From positions 602,607 through 657,081 of the forward strand of contig MU006089.1 of the NCBI GenBank assembly GCA_010093705.1: DNA of 54,475 nt. Reading direction: 5' to 3'. Position 1 is the stretch's first letter, and each line of letters opens with the position of its first letter. The notes beneath the pieces are model-generated. The model was not told the DNA's origin. It saw nothing but the letters and a program-made list of their open reading frames with translations, and did not search any database. The position numbers and the translations under genes are program-made. This document shows positions 10,916 through 22,888 of the stretch, one piece after another. Source of the DNA: Patellaria atrata CBS 101060 (Eukaryota > Ascomycota > Dothideomycetes > Patellariales > Patellariaceae).

Positions 10916-13900
10916 TTAATCATCAGAGATTATTCTCGCAAAATGCTTCTCCCAAATCCATCCTATCTGACCAGAAGAATCATCTTGGTTCTTAGCAAGC
11001 CAGAGTTCGCCTTTTTGGGCGATGACATCAAAGACCTATATTGGGAGATAATTAGATCTGATTTTATGAGATATTTCAAGGAAGTCTTACCTCTCCAGGA
11101 ACATAGCGTAAATACGGAAATCCTGCTTCTCTACGGTCGTGGGCAATATTGAACTCGAAAAGACTTGCAGCAAGAAACAAAACTTTGACTACTTCCTGTC
11201 CAGTTTCGGGAGTAGCAGGACGGGTTGTGGGAGTTTCTGACATCGGCATTGCAGATGAGAATAAAACAGATCCTCTAGGTGCAGAAGATGAGGACATACG
11301 ATGTCCGGCGTGGGAGGGGACGAGATCGTACGTTGTGTTCGGACGTGGCTCAAGGGTGTTTTCCAAGCTCAACCTTGGGAAAGGAACCTGGGGCTCTGTC
11401 CGCGTTGAACTGGTTGATGGTCTCAGAGGGAAATATGAAGTTGACGGGGTATTTGCGGATTTTGGCGTTGCAACACCACGGCTCGAGACCCCTGAGTTAG
11501 CTCTCACTCTACCGGCTGGTGAAGATTGTCCAAGGATATCTCCGGGCGGAGATGCGACATCAAAAGGTGAATAAACAAAATTACCACTGTGTCGTTGGCC
11601 ACCTTCAGGAGCGGCATAGAAAGGTAGCTGGTCACTATTCATTGAGTTCACCCTACTCGAACCAGTCATCGTCGAAGGTCTCTTGAGAGAAGATCCATCC
11701 GTAATGAAAGTGGGGGAAGCCATCTGATAAAATTTCTCGAGCTGCGAACGATTGCATATGGAGAGATTTTGAACGTCATTTTCGATGATTTGGAAGTCCG
11801 CTTTGAAATCGGCTATGATATCCGACTTTTCATGGGACAGACGTCTATCCGAAAGCTGCTCTTGCATCATTGCTTTGATCTTCATTTCCCATGTCTTGTG
11901 CCAATTGGATTGAATTTGTATGAATATACGCATGCAGTTTTCTACTAGCTCCTTACTTAGTTTATATAAAGCAGGCAGCTCGATTTTAAGAGCCTCGTTC
12001 AGCGCTACGTAAACTTCTCCAGCATCTTTGATCTTCGCTGGGACTGATTCTCCGCGCTCTTTCAAGGTCTTAAGTTTACTGTAATCTGCTAGTCGCTTCT
12101 TCCTCTTGTTCATGAGTTTCTGAGGGCCTCCGTTATAGATTTTCCAAAGAACGCCAATAGGTTCAACGACTGATTTGCGTATGGCGGCCTTATGTTCAGG
12201 TAGTGAAGTCGCGGTGAGTTCTTGGATAGTCCTTGCGAATCTAATCCATCTGCTTGCCTTTTCTGGATCACTACCTTCGCTTACGTTAAGCCAGTCTTGA
12301 AAGCCGACCATAAGCTCATTACAACGATCGACGTGAATCTGTACCTCTTCCATGTATTTTTCGACATCCCGCATAACAACCTGCAACTCGAAGGCGTGTT
12401 TTCCAAATTCTTGAGCATGTTTAATATACTCTGTGTCTTCAACAAACTCGGTCAGTCCGACCTGTTGCCGCAGCTTTTCAGTTCTCCTGCCGAAAGCTTT
12501 GGCAAGTCCGGAAGGGACTTTTGTGTCTGATTCCTTCCGCTTGCGATTTGGGTTCATGACAGAGTCGAGCACCTCAGCACGTTTCTTACTATCGTTTATA
12601 TCTTGAAGTACTTGCATAGTCTGCTGGACGGCGAGTTCGATGGCGGCATAATCCGGATGATCCTTGGCTGTATTCATTTGCAAATCCTTGAGGAGCAAAG
12701 GGTACTTGCTGAGCCTCTGTGTGGGTTTTACCAATAGTGCATCAAGATTCCAAGCAAAAGTTATGTCCTTCGCCCAGTGTTGACACTCACCAAGCCAAAT
12801 TTTGACTGCAGGTCGTTCTTGAATAAGTTTCAGGCGATCGCTTGCAGCTAGTTGATTTTTGATGTAGTCACCGTATACCTTATTCATCTGAGGTATGTGC
12901 TTAGCGAAAACCTCACCGATGGTTGTTTGACGGTCAAGTTGCTCATCTACAATATCAGTGCCAGATGAGACTGACTGTTCTGTCGTAGCACTGTGTGAAG
13001 TTGAGACGCTGTTCCGCTTCACGCCAAATCTACTCGACTTCGGTAAAGTGTATATGCTCGATGCAGCTTGCTTCAATGCATGAAGAAACTCTTGCGAGAA
13101 CTTCTGAACCTCGTCTGCGTTTCCGAAAAGCACTTTGCGGTCTTCCGGTTTCATTTCCTCAATATCGACACACGTGGGCATATATATGTCTTGGACCACC
13201 TTCATATCCTGATTAAAAGTATGCTCCGTGAACACGAGTTCACCTATAATCTTCTGGCGTTTCGATAACCGCTTATGTTCATCCGATTGTTGCGTTAAGG
13301 ACAGATCTTGATCTGACTTTTGAGCAAGCGACGAATTAGGGCGAGAGATTTGAGAATCTCGAGCCGCAGGACTAAGACTGCGAGATTGTGAATTCCGGGT
13401 TAGGGTCATAGACTGAGACCATGAGGGAGGAATCTCGGGCACCGGTGGCTGAAGTTCACTGGAGCGCGGATTATGGCTGTATACACTAGGAGACGGAGGC
13501 GAGCGAACGTCCTGTAAGTCACGACCAACGATAGTATCTGAGTGCGAAAGTGACGGCAGGGGAGGTGGAGAAGAGGCTGGAAAAGGAGGTTGTGAGGGTA
13601 TCGCGGGATCTAGAGCTATAGGTTCCCCTATGTCCAATCCGAGTCCTTCGCCTGTGCCACGAATTTCTGGTAAAAGAGATTGATTTCCAGTGCTCATCCT
13701 CGCAGCCCATCCAGTGGGACTCTGTGAATTTCTATCAACGGGTCTTTCGACATCGAGAGCATGCCAATCTTTCGGAGGAGGGGTGGGCGGAGCTGCACGG
13801 TACTGGCTTTGGTCTTGCTGATTTGAGTAGGGATCTGTCATTGAATCGGTACTGATTCTGCGACCGTAATACTCAGGCTGTCCGTAAATGATTGCTGTAC

Positions 13901-16562
13901 CACTATACTCCCCTGATGGGGAAGTGTCCGCGATTTTATTCGATGAGTCATGAACGCTTGAGCCGTCTGCGTAGTCTCCATGACTTGCCAAAGGTGTACT
14001 GACAGCAGTTTCGCTTGGTAAGCGTATTTCCTTCAGTAACTCTTCGAGATATCTTCTCGTTGCGTCTGGTGAGTCCCAATTGGTTTTCGCAGCTAGGTCC
14101 GGCGATACTGCAGACATCTGCTGTTGAAAGCCAAATACGGTTTCCGGAGTCAGAGTCTCAGGGTTGTGGTATTGCTCAAAGATACGATTTATGACGCTGT
14201 ATGTGTCATTGTCAAGTTTCTGGGGCGCATTTTTCGAATGGAATAGTGGATAACTGGGTATATGTGGCGACCAGTTACTTGTGTTGCCAATCCTTTGACC
14301 AAATGCCACGCTGATCGAGTCATCAGGTTTCAGAGAGTAATGAGGATTCTCAGTGTGACCGATATACCGCCGCTCTTCTTCGTCCCTAGGGCCTCTGTTA
14401 TCCATAGTATTAGGATCAACAAGGGAACTATCTCTCTCGGTTTTGTGGTCGGATTCACTAGGGTTACTCCAATCTTGACGTGCGCTCTGTAGAGCCGGTG
14501 TACTGTGCAGAATTATAGGGACAGTCTCCTCGTCCTTCTCCGATGCGAAGTCCTCAGCAAATTCGGTCCGAGTACCGCTTGATACGCTGCTTTGTCGCAT
14601 GCGCATGACATGGTTCAAAATCGAATCTTGCTGGTTCTCTACGTTTGTTATATCATCAATGGACTCACTTCCTATTCTGACAACGGGAATTCGTGGAGTC
14701 GCCATTGAAGATCGATCCTCATCTTGTTCATCAGGGCTTTCCGAAAATGGAGTATCCCCTTCAGGGAACGTACCAGGCATACCAAGGACTGGAGATTCGT
14801 CGTTTTCAAACTCTGTAGTCGCAGTCAAAGGTTCTTCATCGGCGGGTTTGGGAAGATCTGTGACATTCAAGCTAAGCTTTTCCGATATCCCCGGGGAGTC
14901 ATAAGTCCCATGCGTAAGGTTATGAACTCCAGCATCATTAGTGCCCTTGGTGGATCTATCCAGACTGGGTTTAGAATTGAAATCACGAAGAGAACCTTTG
15001 GACCGTGCATCCTGAGTATTCGCTAATTTTGCTTGCAATTGCGCTCTTCTTTGAGCAACTATGGTGTTGCCTATTCTTAACGCTGGAATATGGTGTTCCT
15101 GGGGAGAGACAGGTACCCGCGGAGGCGCTCTTCTCCCAATTGAGGATGATACTGGAAGCGATTGTCTTGCCCTTGAGGCAGCTGTAGACGCAGATGAAAC
15201 CGGTTGACGACCTTTTGAGCCTCGAAGTGGTGGAGATAGCTTTGGGGGTGGTACGATGATGTTGGCTTTAAGATTTTGATTTGAACTCAGGCCGGGGGAA
15301 CGGGCCCTGTGGGTTGGTTGGTAGCGGGATGATGAGAGTGTAGGTGGTGTGACGGGCCTGGTGTTTTCCTTTCCCGGAAGGACATGGTTCTGTTTGTCGG
15401 ATTGGGCTGACAACGGGAAATACTGATTGTTGTATCCAGGGGCGGAACTTGCAGGGGATTCGGGCTGAGATACGCTAGGTTCCGATCCATTGCCCTTGCG
15501 ACTAGTGGGAACAGGTATCCGGGATTGCTTCTGTTCGAATATACCGGATGAATTACGATGTCTTGAAGAGATAGGGCTTGTGGGAGTGAGAGGTATCTGG
15601 GATGAACCGTAAGTGATATGTCTATGATTGTCACTTTGCGATCTGTTATGGCCGTGTGCGGATGATGGGCGGTTTGGTTGGGGAATAGAAGATAATTGTG
15701 ATGAGTTAGGAAGAGGAGGAATTCCCACATCGGTCTGACTCTGTGAGAAGAGGAACGAAGAATTTGACTGGTATACACTGCCTTCCGAGCCTCGACGTGG
15801 ATTTCGTAGACTCGATATGCCATATCCTGCTTCTTGATGGTCCAATAAGCCAGACGTTGTTTCTCCGAATAACATTCGACGCGACGAATTGTTAGGATTT
15901 GTCGGTAGGCTGGGAGTAGACTTTACACCATTCTCAGCCACAGAATTGAGCGAAGTTCGCCTCCCGCGTTCAGTGGGCTTTTTAGAAGTTGAATGAGCCG
16001 TTCCCACAGCGTAAGCTCTCGGATTCTGATATTTCGATGATCCAAACTCATTCTCTTTCAATGGGTCAAGGCTAGCAGGCCGACTAACAGCGGGGCTAGA
16101 TGACTTACTTCCACTAGGTGTTCGTGTCCTATTAGGGCGAGTTGCGTTGTGCGATGGGCTCGTTTGCGCCGATTGATTAAACTGTTCGATGAGTGTTTTC
16201 GTCTTATTAGGTCCAGAGCGAACGGCCGAGGAAGATGGACCTGGAGGACCAGATGCCGACCTAACATATTTTCGAGGGCCGTTTCGAGCCGTCATTGTTC
16301 CACTTGCGGGGGCCGCAACTCTACGTTGAGCCGAAGCCATCGCACTCCCTGAATGATCGATACCAATTTCTCCTTCGTGAGACTGACTCTGATGGTCAAA
16401 CCCAGGGTGGCCAAAATCGCGATAGAAGTCATCTGGGTCTGCAAGAGTGTCCTCCGTATGAGAGGTATTCAGCGGCGCTCCATTTCTGTGCGGTGAAAAG
16501 CCGTATGGGTCGAAGTGGTTCACCTCGTTGCGGGACGAAAAGAAATCATTGTCGGGTTGCAT
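10916..16562 (-). CDS. Rho guanine-nucleotide exchange factor with DH, BAR and C-terminal SH3 domains
   Basis: Two exons, 11091-16562 and 10916-11035, total 1863 aa. The first roughly 1090 residues are low-complexity Ser/Pro-rich sequence. The DH domain spans about residues 1095-1335, with KRQKIIGELVFTEHTFNQDM at its start and TQRLSKYPLLLKDL, the conserved helix that contacts the GTPase. A BAR-like helical domain follows (about 1370-1610, YMEEVQIHVDRCNELMVGFQ to FYQMASP). A 55-nt intron splits the SH3 domain: KVLFLAASLFEFNIAHDRRE..YVPGE reads into VFDVIAQKGELWLAKN..GQIGWIWEKHFARI. The DH-BAR-SH3 order is that of DNMBP/Tuba, with fungal Gef3/RGF3-type GEFs as relatives. By family it activates a Rho/Cdc42-type GTPase in polarity or septation; the exact GTPase is unknown. 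It is head-to-head with TERT. Confidence 0.9.
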
Positions 16563-17916
16563 CCTTTCTCACGGTAGAGAACATGCCTCGTACCGAGTTT
16601 TGCCCTCTCAACGCCACGACAGTCCAGGGTTCAGTATTATCTTCCCACTGGTCCACTGCCAGCACAATTCAAGAGAGGATCTTGGGCCCTGGCGAATTGG
16701 GTGACGGGTCCTTGGGCTCCAGGTGTCGAGCGCGAACAGTGAAAGGTCCTACCTCGTGGTGCCAGACGAGAGTCGCGAGCGAATGAAGTCGACAGGGTAG
16801 AATAGGCGTTCAAACTGTGTCAATAAGCACCCAGAGTGAACAACTCACACACGAAGGACGTTTTGGAAGCTTGGAGTTGGCAGTTGGCGGTGCATACAAG
16901 CATGGGCCAATAGCACGATTGAAGCGACAGGAAGAATAGCGCGCAGAGAACTCTAACGAGTCAAGCGCTTCGGGATTTGCACTTCAACGACTGGGACGTT
17001 GGTGATGTGTTGTCGACCAGAAGAAAATATGGATGAGGATGATACGATGATAGGATTAAGTCGAGGATATCTCACTGGTATGTTAACGTAGGAGGGGTTC
17101 AAGAGTAGAATACTAGCTGCATTTGCATTGGGATGGAGAAGGGTAAGGTAGGCAATTTCATGAGGCATAAATTATTACGATACTGAGGTGAGGTTGCTCG
17201 TACAGTAAGATTGGTGTTCTGAATTTGGCAGGGACACTACTCGTTAGAGTTAGGGGTCTTAGGTAGGATTTCTGTACGGTATCGTAAGGTATAAAGCACG
17301 GTACGGGACGGGAGGGAAAGTCATAACGAGGTGGCTCCTTCCTCACTTATGCACTTGTGGCTTCAAAGCTTTTGCTGTACCGATGTATAGGATGAGGTAG
17401 TAGAGGTACTGGTGGAGATATTTACCGTACCTCCCGTTTAAACCTATATACTTGTACTGTACAGTACAGCAATAATATAAAAGTTATTCCGTACGTCGTT
17501 CTATTGTGCAATTACGGAACGCTGCATCGATTTCTCAGCAGATGAGCGGAAGGTTTGTGGTGTGTCGAGTCGCACAACACTTCCACCAACTCGAAACTGC
17601 ATTCTCTTATGTATATGCAATCATAAGGTGCGCATATTTGATACAATAATAATCCTAGCGTGATGCAATCCCCACCTGGAGAAGGCTAGTTTTTCTCTCT
17701 TTGAAGCAACAAATTTCATGATTAAGCATTTCAGGACTCTTATCGACGCGTTTGACGCGTTCTTTATCATCTCAAGCTGACTGCAGATGTTGGCGTACTC
17801 CGGCCAATTCCCCCATCTCTCCTGTAGTAGTCCACCTTAAACCCCCGGTTATTATCGATCATTGAAATAATTGCAGTCCTGTGTGGAAAGACACTGCATG
17901 GTCGACATTAGTACCC
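16563..17916. other. Divergent intergenic region between Rho GEF and TERT
   Basis: 1.35 kb between two start codons, holding both promoters. The part next to the Rho GEF is probably its 5' leader. Many GTAC/TACNGTA words occur at about 17190-17500, including a perfect 16-base palindrome at 17453-17468. No coding region is seen. Confidence 0.6.
17453..17468. promoter_or_regulatory. Perfect 16-bp palindrome TGTACTGTACAGTACA in the TERT/Rho GEF promoter region
   Basis: TGTACTGT is followed immediately by its reverse complement ACAGTACA. It lies about 450 bases upstream of the TERT start. The symmetry would suit a dimeric DNA-binding protein; no known factor is assigned. Confidence 0.5.
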
Positions 17917-20900
17917 ATGGCGAGGCCACGGAAACGCAAGAGGTTGTCTGAATCCGAAGAAGACCAGAAACGATTAGGGATCGAGAATGAGAGTAAGGAA
18001 TCAACGTATTCTGGACCAGAGATCAACCATCCAGTTCTGTCTTGCTTTTACCATAACATATTGACACTACGTCAATATCTACTTTCCAGATTACCGGAAA
18101 CATCCAAGAGAAGACGTCGAGCGATCACTCTGTTTGGCTTTGAAGATGTTGATATACAATCGTGTCCAAGGTCAGCAGATATTCCCAGGAAAGATATTCT
18201 ACGTCTGCTCGATACCACTATAGTGGGCTTCGACAATGGAATAGTTCCTTGTAGAGATGATGATTACGAGCATGATCTAGCAGTATTTTCCCAACAAGTT
18301 CCGGGGTCGTCTTTAGGTAGCACACTCGCTCCCGGAGACACGCTTCAATCAGAGGTATAGATAATCAATTCCATTTCTTGGGAGGAGATTCCCGCTTTTT
18401 GTACGAATGACATGCTTCTCTATAGCCTCAATCCCATGCCGCTTTCAATCTTGAAGAGTCAGTTCCCGCTAACAAGCCCAGATCGTGGATTTCGTCATAT
18501 GGCATTTTTTCAAACATAACGCTAAGCCATCTCATATACTATGTCGTGGGTTTCTACGAGCTTCTGGGCCCAGCCGCAACGGTTTGAATTTAAGGGCTGC
18601 CCTCGGTATTCCAGGAGTTGTGTCATACTTTCCCAACACCCATGTGGAGACTGTTAAAAGTCCCATATGGTCCACAGTCTTAGCATCACTCGGACGTGGC
18701 GGTGACCGTGTCATGCTAGATCTTCTCATACATTGTACTCTCTTTGTCTCCCTCGAAGATCGTTCCGGGAACTACTCCCAACTTAGTGGTATATGGCACT
18801 CAAGATAACTCTATACTGTGCAAAGCTAAAAAATTCCAGGAGTTCCGCTATCGGGATTAAAACCAATTCCTCAGCATCTGAATTCTACCTGCATTCAGGG
18901 GACTACTCGGAAATTGGTCTTAGAAAGAGGTGAGGCCAGTTCCCCTACTTCGTCGATTCGGGACCTAGTGGATATAAAATTTGTCCGAACTCGTATGTTT
19001 TATGGTAAACCAGCAACAAATGCGAACGGCAATGTTAAGTTTGGACTACGCCATATACGTAGGTAAAAGCAAGGGATATAATCTGTAATGAAGCTTATAT
19101 ACTTATCAGACGTACTGAACCGTTATCGCGATGTAAATGATGTTAATCAGACGGTACATGTCATGAAGTACATATTCCCTCGACAATTTGGCTTGCATAA
19201 TGTTTTCACCTCAACCGTCGACTTTAAGGAGAGCGCGCATATCTTCAAAGATTACACTTTGCGTGAGCAGGAGATCGCAGTCCTACAACAAAGGCGTGAT
19301 ATTAAAAGAGCGGAAAAAGAGAAAACCGACATGTGTCAACAAAAGATTCCCAAACGGCTGAGAGGTATGACTGTCGAGCTTGTAACAAAACTCCGCAAGT
19401 TGCACCAACGCTGCTCATATGCAGCAATTCTTCAGTATTACTGTCCTATTTCTGTAAGTTCAACTCGTTCAGCGAATGATATTCCACTAAGTTTTAAGGC
19501 GCTTGATAAGAGCAGACTGGCGAGCCACGCACTACCGAAAGAGGTCGGCAACTCCACGGGAAACGTAGCAACTCAATACGTCAATGTAGAAGAACCAAAA
19601 TATACAGAACTTGCGTGCTCAGTATCTGAAGTCTCTGCATTTTGTCGTGCTGTGCTGCTCAATATCGTCCCTCACGGATTTTGGGGTGATACAGAAACAT
19701 ATCGACAAAATGAAGCAATCATCAGCAAGTACATCGATATGTTCATTCGTGCTCGAAAGTCTGAATCTCTCTCAATTCATGAAATTATTCAAAACTTCAA
19801 AGTACGTTCATCCATCCATAAACGTTTCATAAAACTTACATTAGTAGATTACCGACCTGTCCTGGTTGCGATGTCCACGCACTGATCCCAACGGGAAAAT
19901 GTCGCAGACAGACTTCTCAAAACGCAAGGAAGTCTTTCTGGAGTTTATATATTATGTTTTTGATTCGCTATTGATACCTCTTGTCCGTTTCCATTTCTAT
20001 GTCACTGAGTCTAATGTTCACAAAAATCGGCTCTTCTACTTTAGGCACGATGTTTGGAAAAAGCTTACAGAGCCTTCTCTAACAACCCTTAAGTTCTCAA
20101 TGTTTGAGGAACTGGAAACGGAAAGAGCTGTGAAATTATTCGCTAGAAGGCCCATTGGATTTAGCAAAGTCCGATTATTGCCCAAGGAGAAGGGTATGAG
20201 GCCGATCACCAACCTACGGAGACGAACACAAGTTCAACAGAAAGGAAAGATCGTTCTTGGAAGGAGTATCAATTCGTTCATGACTCCGGCATTCAAAGTA
20301 TTTAAGTTCGAAAAGGTAATCACTTCAAGCTTCTAAAGGGATCAATGCTGATTTGGGCAGACATCTCAACCGTCAAGACTTGGATCCTCAATTTTCTCGA
20401 TGGCAGACTTATATCCGAAATTGAAATCATTCCGAAATTCACTGAAACATCGGGGACTCGATAATGAACCATTGTTCTTTGCCAAAGTAGATGTTCGATC
20501 TTGTTTCGACACCATCCCCCAGAAGCAGTTACTAGAGTTAATGGAGAACATATGCTCGGTCAACGAGTATCGTGTGGATCGCCATGTGGAAATAACAGCT
20601 CCAAATTATAAACCATACGATAGAAAAGACCGGTTCTCTAGTGAACCTAGAGCGAAATTTTTGACTTACGGTCGACCAGCTGGCATTGGAGGGGATTTCA
20701 ACCAGAGGATTTCCACTGAACATTCCTTTGGTAAGACAAATACCGTGTTTGTGGACGGAGTTGTAGGTCAACTTGCAAGCAAGAAGGAAATTCTGGATAT
20801 GCTAAGAGAACACGTCCAACGCAACATTGTCAAGATGGGGAAGAAATTCTACAGGCAGAAACAGGGTATCCCCCAAGGCTCGATTCTATCTAGTCTGTTG

Positions 20901-22165
20901 TGCAATTTGTTCTACGGCGAGCTTGAAAGGAAGCATTTAGCTTTTCTCTCGGGGCCTGGAAGTCTTCTTCTACGCCTCGTAGACGACTTTCTACTTATCA
21001 CGACGGAAAGAACACATGCGGAAGAGTTTCTGCGAGTCATGCATCGAGGCCTCCCAGACTATGGGGTCTCCATCAAGCCGGAGAAAAGTTTAGCAAACTT
21101 TGACATAGTCTTGGGAAAAACGAGGATTACCAAACCAGTCGACACGAACAAATTCCCATATTGCGGTATTTCAATTGGCGTACCCAATCTTGAGATTAGC
21201 AAAATTGTCAACCAGAAAGAAAGAGACGGTAAGTTAAGCGCTGTTGAGTTACCGTACAGTATATGCCGCAAAAATTACTAATAGTACCTTTAGAGGTTAT
21301 GGATGGGTTGACAGTGGAGCGGTCGAGGGCTCCAGGACTAACATTCCGCCGTAAGACGTTGAAGTATGTACTCTATCTTCCTCTTCTACTCTTCTTACCA
21401 TTGCATGCAAATTTTAGAACTTGAAGGCAACTGGAATCTAATGGTAACTTGCAGCGCTTTCAAAATACGAATGCATGGTATGTTCCTGGATACGACCTTC
21501 AACTCTGTGGCTACGGTCCTTCAAAATCTACATCAAAGCTTCCATGAATCGGCAGTTAGGTGCTTAGCTTACTTGAAATGCTTGCCAAAGTTGGGTCGAT
21601 CAGTTTCCCGGATTTTGATCAGTAAGTAGTGAAGTTTCATTTTTATATGATCGCTCGTTTAGGGGTTAAGTGATCGATCGGTACATACCCCGGAGCAGGC
21701 GATAAACTCTTCAAGAGACATAAACAGGATTCTATCTGCAGAGTAGTATGGGTTGCTAACGTGTTTCTGTGTTCTTTTGTGTGGTGTAGAAACGGTAGAG
21801 GATGTCATCGCACTCGCTACTATCCTTATGAGGCAAAGTGGGAGGATAAGACGGATACAACAACCACAATTGGGGGGTATGGTGGGATATCGCTATACTG
21901 TCAGTCGAAAGAATACAACCTGGTACGTTCCCTGTTTCGTAGCGCGCTTCAGCCAACGGGAGTCAGGGGATGCATCATCTCAAATCTCGGACGTCCTCAT
22001 CTAATCAATGTCCACAGGTTGGCTTGCAAGGCCTTTCAATCCGAGTTTCAGCGACGACAGACACAATTTAGCGAATTCTTACGATGGCTAGATGAGAAGA
22101 TGTCAACCAATCGACCAACACATGCCGCAGAACTGGCTATATTGGAGCAGATATTGAAAAGATAA
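17917..22165 (+). CDS. TERT: Telomerase reverse transcriptase catalytic subunit
   Basis: Ten exons: 17917-18354, 18482-18788, 18840-19058, 19110-19801, 19848-20315, 20361-21228, 21294-21363, 21455-21621, 21790-21922 and 22018-22165. They sum to 3510 nt, 1169 aa, normal for a fungal TERT. The TEN region has HPVLSCFYHNILTLRQYLLS and LRLLDTTIVG. The TRBD has SHILCRGFLR, YSQLSGVPLSGL, FGLRHIHVLNRY and YIFPRQFGLHNVF; T motif FYVTESNVHKNRLFYFR. RT motifs: 1/2 GFSKVRLLPKEKGMRPITNL, A FAKVDVRSCFDTIPQ (Asp752), B' QKQGIPQGSILSSLLCNLFY, C LRLVDDFLLIT (Asp916/Asp917), D GVSIKPEKS, E FPYCGISI. The C-terminal extension follows (FKIRMHGMFLDTTFNSVATV, VEDVIALATILM). All three catalytic aspartates are present, so the enzyme looks active: it copies the telomerase RNA template onto chromosome ends in the nucleus. 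Intron 1 (donor GTATAG) and the first ATG are the least certain parts; the other junctions restore conserved motifs. Confidence 0.96.
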
Positions 22166-22888
22166 CACTCCCGTCCCTCTGGTGGAGGGGTGGTAACAAC
22201 TGGTAACGGTTTGTCTTGTGCATAGCTGTAAAATAGCTGTAAAATAGCTTGATTGCCTGAGATTTTCCTTGGTTAAAGACTTGTGGTGGTCTTGCGCAAT
22301 GGGTGTCTTTGGGCTTGCAGTTTGGCGGCGGCTCTCTGCATCTAAGGGATTCTACTGCAGCCTTTGACGTGGTGATCAGATCGCCATTGCGTATTGAATC
22401 ATCTCGATGCTCTGATTGAACTGATAGGACAGCACGTTTTCTAGAGGTTTATTAGGACCAGTAGCCGGTGTAATTGAATAGATGATGCAGAAATGATCTT
22501 GAAGTCAAAGTGGAGTTTGCAATTGCATTATTTATCAAGCAATCGAACGAGTTGCGGACGTGGGATGTTCTGTCCTGCCTATTCAGCCACCATGAAGCTA
22601 ACTTGAGACCTAACTTACTTCAAGTTTGCGTAGTACATGTACCAGCCTACTCCTCCGCCTCTTCAACCGCTTTCAACTCCTACGAACGTTCTTAAATTTC
22701 GAATGATTTATGAAATCATATTCTTATGAAAAGACCAAGCTTTGTGCGTTTATCTTAATTTTTCATTTCATCTCTTTGAGACTTTTAGACACGATCAAGA
22801 TCCATGTGAAGATTGGATCGTGCACGCATGACTAAGCCATCATTTCCCGTCCAAGGTTCTTCCTTCACTTCATCTTCTCCTGACAGCC
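22166..22888. other. Intergenic region between TERT and TBC-domain gene
   Basis: This holds the TERT 3' flank and the TBC gene promoter. A short direct repeat (AGCTGTAAAAT twice) lies at about 22225-22248. Nothing else is recognised. Confidence 0.5.

Noticed and set aside
12222-12530. Plus-strand frame inside the Rho GEF
   Set aside because: Antisense to the conserved BAR coding region; no independent support.
20361-21228. Reverse transcriptase motifs as a possible retroelement
   Set aside because: The motif set, with T motif, TERT-type motif A and CTE, is telomerase; no integrase, gag, RNase H or terminal repeats flank it.
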